Source: Candidatus Altimarinota bacterium
GTDB taxonomy: Bacteria > Patescibacteriota > Gracilibacteria > CAIRYL01 > GCA-016699755
Direction: 5' to 3'
NCBI GenBank assembly: GCA_025210675.1
Contig: JAOARU010000027.1
Location: 1 to 62,114, forward strand
Length of the DNA: 62,114 bases
Below, piece after piece: positions 57,477 to 62,114 of the stretch. Position 1 is the stretch's first letter; each line of letters begins with the position of its first letter. A model generated the notes under the pieces. That model did not search any database and was not told the origin of the DNA. It saw only the letters and a list, made by a program, of their open reading frames with translations. Made by a program: the position numbers and the translations under genes.

Positions 57477-57711
57477 TTGTTAGTGCACATACTCCTTCTT
57501 GAATTCCTCTGATTATTGATGAGCAGCTCCCGCAAAATTCTATACCTTTGCCTTCTACTAAGACCTGCATTATCTGCAAGGACCTTTGAGCCTGCTCTGC
57601 TCCTAGGTCTATATTATCAGGAAAAAGTGCATCAGCACAAGTTTGAATAAATTCTCTATTTTTTAATTTTCCTGAACATGAATCGCCGCATTCTCCATTG
57701 CATTTTGACAT
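57448..57711 (-). CDS. Cys-rich small protein overlapping the fur gene
   Basis: The 87-residue product is not recognised. It has seven Cys at 4, 8, 12, 25, 60, 63 and 75, the first three as C-x3-C-x3-C and a later C-x2-C, which suits metal or iron-sulfur binding. It overlaps the start of the Fur-family gene by 29 bases, which indicates joint transcription and perhaps a shared metal-related role. Confidence 0.62.
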   Translation of the reverse strand: MSKCNGECGDSCSGKLKNREFIQTCADALFPDNIDLGAEQAQRSLQIMQVLVEGKGIEFCGSCSSIIRGIQEGVCALTNEANIKKSA

Positions 57712-57785
57712 GATTTTTAAATAAAATTGATATTTAGTCTCAATTATATGAATTAAATTTAAAAAATCAAGTAAAAAATCTATTT

Positions 57786-57980
57786 TTAAAGTAGACCAAA
57801 CTTCTTGGGTGTCATAATCCCAGGAGATTGTATAGGACCTGCCTCTATTATTTTTATTATTTTACTATTACTGGATTCACGTCCTATAAAAATAGCCTTA
57901 GGAGGTATTCTTTTAATATATGGTCTCTTCGGAATATCTCCTATTGAGCATTCTTTTTGATCCTCTAATTCTCTGCTCAT
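57786..57980 (-). CDS. Possible small protein of unknown function
   Basis: A 64-residue frame rich in Ile, Lys and Pro with one Cys, near the divergent ruvC promoter. It has no recognisable domain, signal or membrane segment. The length, the absence of an overlap with other genes and similar composition support it, but it could be chance. Confidence 0.4.
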   Translation of the reverse strand: MSRELEDQKECSIGDIPKRPYIKRIPPKAIFIGRESSNSKIIKIIEAGPIQSPGIMTPKKFGLL

Positions 57981-57986
57981 ATGGTT

Positions 57987-58014
57987 TTGAAAAAAGTTCG
58001 GATTTCTTTATAAT
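57987..58014 (+). promoter_or_regulatory. Promoter for ruvC
   Basis: TTGAAA (57987-57992), 16 bp, TATAAT (58009-58014). The start would lie near 58021, about 14 bases before ATG 58035. Confidence 0.72.
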
Positions 58015-58034
58015 ATTTATGTATAAAAAAATCA

Positions 58035-58487
58035 ATGAAAACAATTTTAGGAATAGATCCGGGGCTTGAAACACTTGGTTATGCTATTATTCAACAGGAT
58101 AAGACTATTTTGGATTTTGGAGTAATTATAACATCAAGTAAAAATACGCTTTCTGAAAGGCTTTTAGAAATTCAGGAGGAATTTGAAAAATTAATTAACT
58201 TGCATAAAATTGATCTTATGGTGATTGAAAAACTGATGTTTGTACAGAATGTAACCTCAGGTATACAGGTTGCCCATGCTCGAGGGGTGGTGTTGGCAGA
58301 AGCTGAAAAGAAAGGACTTTTGATTGCCGAACTCCAAGCAAAAGAGATCAAATCAATGGTTACGGGTTATGGAAATGCGCCCAAGGATCAAGTTAAAGCA
58401 ATGGTAAAAAAGATTTTTAATCTTGAGCACACCAAGGTTAAAGATGATGCTACCGATGCTCTTGCGATTGCTTATTGTGGGCTTTAG
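58035..58487 (+). CDS. ruvC: Holliday junction resolvase RuvC
   Basis: RuvC cuts Holliday junctions during recombination. The 150-residue product has the catalytic Asp in LGIDPGLETLGYAI, Glu in LMVIEKLMFVQN and the acidic DDATDALAIAY motif. It is slightly shorter than the E. coli protein. No ruvA or ruvB is next to it. It ends 1 base before the convergent tyrA-pheA fusion. Confidence 0.95.
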   Translation: MKTILGIDPGLETLGYAIIQQDKTILDFGVIITSSKNTLSERLLEIQEEFEKLINLHKIDLMVIEKLMFVQNVTSGIQVAHARGVVLAEAEKKGLLIAELQAKEIKSMVTGYGNAPKDQVKAMVKKIFNLEHTKVKDDATDALAIAYCGL

Positions 58488-58488
58488 G

Positions 58489-60156
58489 CTACCATTCTCC
58501 AAGAATTTTAAAAATCTCTGTTTTTGATTTAGCCCTTTTCAGGGCTTCTTCTAACTTTTCGTGCTTTTCTAAATCCACATAAAACACATATTCATCAAAT
58601 TTTTTCTTAGTGGGACGTGATTCTATGCGGATTAAATTGATTTTTGCTTCTGCAAATTCTCTTAAAACTGAAAAAAGCGCTCCAGCCTCATCTTTTACAA
58701 TAAAAGCAATTGACATCTTATTTTTTTCAGGACTTGATTTTAGCTCTTTTGAAACCAAGCAAAACCTTGTCTCGTTGCCTTTTTCATCGTTGATTCCTTC
58801 TGATAATAATTTTAAATATCCGTCAAGTCCAGCCTGCATTGAGCAGATTACAGCAATATTTTGATCTCTTTCTTGAAGAGCTCTATCTATTGCCTCTGCG
58901 GTTGATGATACAGGGATTTGCAGGGCTTTTTTGAAGTTTTTATTTAAATAATTTCTACATTGCCCAAGAGCATGAGAATGTGAGTATACCTTATTAATTT
59001 TATTTGGATTTGCGCTTTTTTTTATAAAAAGACAGTGAGTTATTTCAAAAGACTTGATGTCATTTATAAAAATATCCCGATGAAAAAGCTCATCAAGAGT
59101 CGCATTTACTGTGCCCTCCAGTTTGTTTTCAAGAGGCGCAAAGCCTTCCTTGATGTCGTCGTTATCAATTAATTCAAAAAGCTCAGGAATATTTCTGGCA
59201 AAGTATTTTCTTTTTTTTGGGAAATGTTTTTCAGATGCTAGATGTGAATAAGTATTTTTAGGACCTAAGACAACCAATTCTGCATTTTGATCTTGGTCTT
59301 GCCATAAACTTTGCCTTTTTTGTTCTTTTTGAATCTGAGTAAAGATATTAATAATCAGATCACTTTCATTTTGAGCCTTGTTTGTGAAGTCTCCCAAATA
59401 ATCCTTGCCCTCATTAAAAAAATCCTTAAATTCATCAAGATTTTTGGTTTTTACAATTTCTAAAAATTTCTGGCTAGACTCAATAAAGCGTGAAATTGTG
59501 TCTACATTAAGCGAATTTTCTATTTGTATGCTGCCATAAAGTTCAGGATTTTGATTTAATATACGCCCCAAAAAATCAACAGTAATTCTATAAGCAGGAG
59601 TCTGAAAATCAAGATACTTTTTTAAAGGAAGATTGCCTTTTGCAAGTGCGTTTGCGAGGACAATACTTACAAAATGTGTCAAGCCCTGAACAGTTGACAT
59701 GATCTTATCATGTTCTTTTGCACTTAGATTTTTAATTAATACACCACTTGATTCAAATAATTTTTGCATTTCATCATGCCATTTTTTACCTCTGCCTCCA
59801 CAAAAAGCAATAATTTGTCCCTCAAGCCCATTACTTGGCCCAAAAAGTGGATGAGTAGCCAATACGCTACATTTTGCATGTTTCAGCATTGTATCAAGCG
59901 GCTCTTTTTTGATTGAGGCAATATCCATAATTAAACCATCTTCACGAATTAGAGGTGCTACATTTTTGATAATTTCAGGAGTGTTTTTAATAGGCACTGA
60001 GACTATGACAATATCAGATTGCTTAGCCAAATCCTCATTACTAAGCTCCGTGTCAATATCTGAGATTATTACACCAAAGCCTCTTTGACGAAAAAAATCA
60101 GCAAAAAACCTGCCCATTGCTCCATTTCCACCTATTATGCCTACTGTTTTATTCAT
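58489..60156 (-). CDS. Fused prephenate dehydrogenase / prephenate dehydratase / ACT
   Basis: This 555-residue protein combines both branches from prephenate. The N-terminal TyrA part (about 1-285) has the NAD motif GGNGAMG, SVPIKNTPEII and ATHPLFGPSNG, and should make hydroxyphenylpyruvate for tyrosine. The middle (about 290-465) is a prephenate dehydratase: GPKNTYSHLASEKHF, EGTVNATLDEL and the catalytic Thr in NETRFCLVS. An ACT domain (about 480-555) may sense phenylalanine. There is no chorismate mutase domain in the fusion; a separate mutase gene overlaps its start by 8 bases. The fusion order is unusual. Confidence 0.88.
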   Translation of the reverse strand: MNKTVGIIGGNGAMGRFFADFFRQRGFGVIISDIDTELSNEDLAKQSDIVIVSVPIKNTPEIIKNVAPLIREDGLIMDIASIKKEPLDTMLKHAKCSVLATHPLFGPSNGLEGQIIAFCGGRGKKWHDEMQKLFESSGVLIKNLSAKEHDKIMSTVQGLTHFVSIVLANALAKGNLPLKKYLDFQTPAYRITVDFLGRILNQNPELYGSIQIENSLNVDTISRFIESSQKFLEIVKTKNLDEFKDFFNEGKDYLGDFTNKAQNESDLIINIFTQIQKEQKRQSLWQDQDQNAELVVLGPKNTYSHLASEKHFPKKRKYFARNIPELFELIDNDDIKEGFAPLENKLEGTVNATLDELFHRDIFINDIKSFEITHCLFIKKSANPNKINKVYSHSHALGQCRNYLNKNFKKALQIPVSSTAEAIDRALQERDQNIAVICSMQAGLDGYLKLLSEGINDEKGNETRFCLVSKELKSSPEKNKMSIAFIVKDEAGALFSVLREFAEAKINLIRIESRPTKKKFDEYVFYVDLEKHEKLEEALKRAKSKTEIFKILGEW

Positions 60157-60817
60157 TTGCAGAATTTATTAAATGCTCAACTTCACCTTTTTTCGTGAGA
60201 GGTATAACGCTTTCTTTGTAAAAATCCACTATTATTTTTGGATTAATAATTTTTCTGTATTTTGGATTTGCGCCTTTTTGGTATAGATTGACCTTTTCTT
60301 CCACTCTTTTGAGGATTTTTTCCTCAACATCTTTGCGAGTTAGTAAATCATACAAGGCATCATAATTAGCCTCTTGAATAAATTTATAATATTTTTCCGG
60401 ATCTTGATTGTATTTTGCCCAAGCTACATAATAAGCCCCAAAATGGATTCTTTCAGATATAGCCTGAAGCGCATAAATATCATGCTCAGTGCTTGAGCCA
60501 TAGTTCTCAGGATCTTCGCCAGTCTCACATAAATCGTCAAGCAGATTAAAATAAGCCAATTTTACATTTTCTGTGAGATCGACAGTTTTTTCGTATGATA
60601 GATTTATAACATCTGAAAAAGGCACTTCTTCAATGATTTCATACCTATTGCAAGACTCAAAAACCTCCTCAATACTCAGGAGCATTTCATCAAAAAAACT
60701 TTTTTCATAAGCTTGATTATTTCTTTTATACTGTGCTCTTGCTAGTAATTTAAAAATAATACTTTCCTCAATAGCTTCAAGTTTTCCGGCAATTTCATCA
60801 AGATTGTTGTATTTCAT
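60149..60817 (-). CDS. Chorismate mutase, eukaryotic (AroQ-beta) type
   Basis: The 222-residue product resembles the yeast Aro7/plant-type chorismate mutase, not the short bacterial AroQ-alpha. It shows LEAIEESIIFKLLARAQY near the start, STEHDIYALQAISERIHFG (about 110-128) and DVEEKILKRVEEK near 165-177. It converts chorismate to prephenate, the substrate of the fused enzyme downstream, with which it overlaps by 8 bases. It is somewhat shorter than Aro7. A regulatory site for tryptophan or tyrosine cannot be told from sequence. Confidence 0.82.
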   Translation of the reverse strand: MKYNNLDEIAGKLEAIEESIIFKLLARAQYKRNNQAYEKSFFDEMLLSIEEVFESCNRYEIIEEVPFSDVINLSYEKTVDLTENVKLAYFNLLDDLCETGEDPENYGSSTEHDIYALQAISERIHFGAYYVAWAKYNQDPEKYYKFIQEANYDALYDLLTRKDVEEKILKRVEEKVNLYQKGANPKYRKIINPKIIVDFYKESVIPLTKKGEVEHLINSANE

Positions 60818-61955
60818 TTAATATTTTTAAAGCTGTTTTTTGCCAAGTATATTCCAATGAGTTTTTTAAGTTTCTTTCTGCTTGAATTTCTCTAAATTTC
60901 TCATTGAAATACACAGTCTCTATTTTATCACAAACCTCCTCTTTGTTTAAAGGATTAAATAGACACCTAGGATCAGAGATTAATTCTGGTAGAGAGCTTT
61001 TATTGGAACAAATTACTGACTTTTGAGATCGCATTGCTTCAAGTATTGGCAAGCCAAACCCCTCAAATAGCGACGGAAAAGCAAAAAATAAACATGAAGC
61101 AAAAAATAGCGGTTTTTCATTTTCAGGTATAAATCCTGTAAAAATGACATTTTTTTCTTGGGTCAAATTATGTTTGGCAAATAACTTTTCATCTTTTTTG
61201 CCTGCTATCACTAAATACAGGTCTTCATCAGGGTTTTTGCGGCAAAACATACTAAAAGCCTCTATAAGAGTGCCAATATTTTTGCGTGGCTCTAGAGTCG
61301 AGAGCGTGAGAATAAATTTTTTTGGCAGGTTGTATTTTTTTAAAAAATTATACTGTTCTGCCTCAGGATAAGGCGCAAATTCCTCTGATACGCCCTCTGG
61401 CGCTACTCTGGTGATCCAACGAGGTACGCCTAGCGTTTTTGTGAGATCCTCTTGAGTAAAAACAGATGGAGTAAAAATTTTTTTGGCTTCATGAATCTCT
61501 TTTTCGTAGTGGATTATTTTATGCCAAAAACGTGTTTTTTTAGAAAAAGATTCAGGAAAATGTATAAAGCTCAAATCATGCAAAAAAAGATATTTTTTAG
61601 TTTTGTGTGAGACTGGAGCAGGTCTCAAGTCAGGCAAAAATACAGCATCAAAGTGTTCTTTTTTGTGCATTAATCCTTGCTTGACGGCTTGATTTTTAAC
61701 TATCCTATCAATATGTGGGTGTCTTAGGTAGCCCAGAGCGAGATTTAAAATCTTGTTAGGGATTTTTGTTTGAATCAAAAAAGCATTTTTATATGAAAAA
61801 TCAGGTATATTTACTGGTTTGTGTGAATTTGTCCAAAGAAAGAAATTAATTTCCCTATCAGCCTTTATCAGGTTTTTAACTATATTTTTAGTAAATACTT
61901 CAACGCCTGAGATTTTGCCACTTTGAAGTGGGCGTAGATCTATTAAGATATTCAT
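60798..61955 (-). CDS. GT4-family glycosyltransferase
   Basis: The protein has the GT-B pattern of GT4: an N-terminal Rossmann half starting MNILIDLRPLQSGKISGVE and a C-terminal half with TLSTLEPRKNIGTLIEAF, FTGFIPENEKPLFF and the nucleotide-sugar site FPSLFEGFGLPILEAM. It would transfer a sugar in surface polysaccharide or glycolipid synthesis. The ATG at 61955 is preferred over 61964 because a GAGG site lies just before it. It overlaps the chorismate mutase gene by 20 bases. Confidence 0.88.
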   Translation of the reverse strand: MNILIDLRPLQSGKISGVEVFTKNIVKNLIKADREINFFLWTNSHKPVNIPDFSYKNAFLIQTKIPNKILNLALGYLRHPHIDRIVKNQAVKQGLMHKKEHFDAVFLPDLRPAPVSHKTKKYLFLHDLSFIHFPESFSKKTRFWHKIIHYEKEIHEAKKIFTPSVFTQEDLTKTLGVPRWITRVAPEGVSEEFAPYPEAEQYNFLKKYNLPKKFILTLSTLEPRKNIGTLIEAFSMFCRKNPDEDLYLVIAGKKDEKLFAKHNLTQEKNVIFTGFIPENEKPLFFASCLFFAFPSLFEGFGLPILEAMRSQKSVICSNKSSLPELISDPRCLFNPLNKEEVCDKIETVYFNEKFREIQAERNLKNSLEYTWQKTALKILNEIQQS

Positions 61956-62034
61956 TAGCCTCATAATAAAGCAATTTACCCTAATTTCAAAATATATCTA
62001 TACCATAAAAATTAATTAACACCACCGCAAGTAG

Positions 62035-62063
62035 TTGCATGAAAACAAAAATTTTTGTAGAAT
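62035..62063 (+). promoter_or_regulatory. Promoter facing out of the window
   Basis: TTGCAT (62035-62040), 17 bp, TAGAAT (62058-62063). It would drive a gene beyond the window end. It shares the -35 sequence TTGCAT with the Gly/Cys peptide promoter. Confidence 0.5.
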
Positions 62064-62114
62064 GATATGAATTCTTGATCAGGAACTCAAAAAAGAAAAA
62101 TAAAAAAATAAAAA

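Overview
This window looks like a chromosomal segment of a Candidate Phyla Radiation (Patescibacteria) bacterium. The signs are AT-rich DNA, short intergenic gaps, few clear Shine-Dalgarno sites, a very large secreted LamG protein with GWI-type repeats, a sigma-region-4/HARE fusion protein, and single genes from biosynthetic pathways instead of whole clusters. UGA acts as a stop (end of thrC, ldh and the sigma4-HARE gene), so the UGA=Gly code of Gracilibacteria/Absconditabacteria is not used. The retained aromatic, threonine and purine enzymes would fit a Peregrinibacteria-like lineage, but that placement is inference. Where promoters are visible they are sigma70-like: a TTGACA, TTGCAT or similar -35, 16-17 bp, then TATAAT.

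Layout. 1-5.4 kb: a DUF457/YdjM-like membrane hydrolase end; a minus-strand operon of an unknown helical protein, radC, response regulator and histidine kinase; a stand-alone unit for a 27-residue Gly/Cys peptide; and ribBA. 5.4-15.2 kb: a PrsW-like protease with an SLH-domain protein, a tandem structured-RNA-like region, then murJ, a C39-like protease, a potassium channel, uppS, ligA and an EndoQ-like nuclease. 15.2-22.6 kb: shikimate kinase, threonine synthase, a STAS/RsbW-like partner-switching pair, a TPR protein, nitroreductase, cyclophilin, a small lipoprotein and radA. 22.6-35.3 kb: a 3820-residue secreted LamG/Ig-like protein and a membrane-anchored protein with nine C-x11-C repeats. 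35.5-39.5 kb: purH, a MacB/FtsX-type permease, tRNA-His and tRNA-Ile flanking a modular repeat, and a MarR regulator. 39.6-46.9 kb: secD, an RNase HI-like gene and a type IV pilus operon (PilN-like, PilO-like, PilB, PilC), ended by a second copy of the modular repeat. 47.3-54.2 kb: rpsA, ylxR, the sigma4-HARE protein, a phosphohexomutase, then rpe, a small membrane protein, rpiB and guaB. 54.3-62.1 kb: an unknown gene, ldh, trpS, a Fur-family regulator overlapping a Cys-rich gene, ruvC, a fused prephenate dehydrogenase/dehydratase/ACT gene, a eukaryotic-type chorismate mutase and a glycosyltransferase.

Functional themes are cell surface and envelope (murJ, uppS, SLH protein, giant LamG protein, type IV pilus, SecD), DNA maintenance (radC, ligA, EndoQ-like, radA, ruvC), and a reduced set of biosynthetic steps. 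The aromatic branch is notable because chorismate mutase and the fused TyrA-PheA gene overlap in one operon. The features that most merit follow-up are the Gly/Cys peptide unit, the nine-fold C-x11-C protein, the inverted modular repeats at 38.5 and 46.9 kb, the tandem structured repeats near 7.4 kb, and the TyrA-PheA plus AroQ-beta pair.
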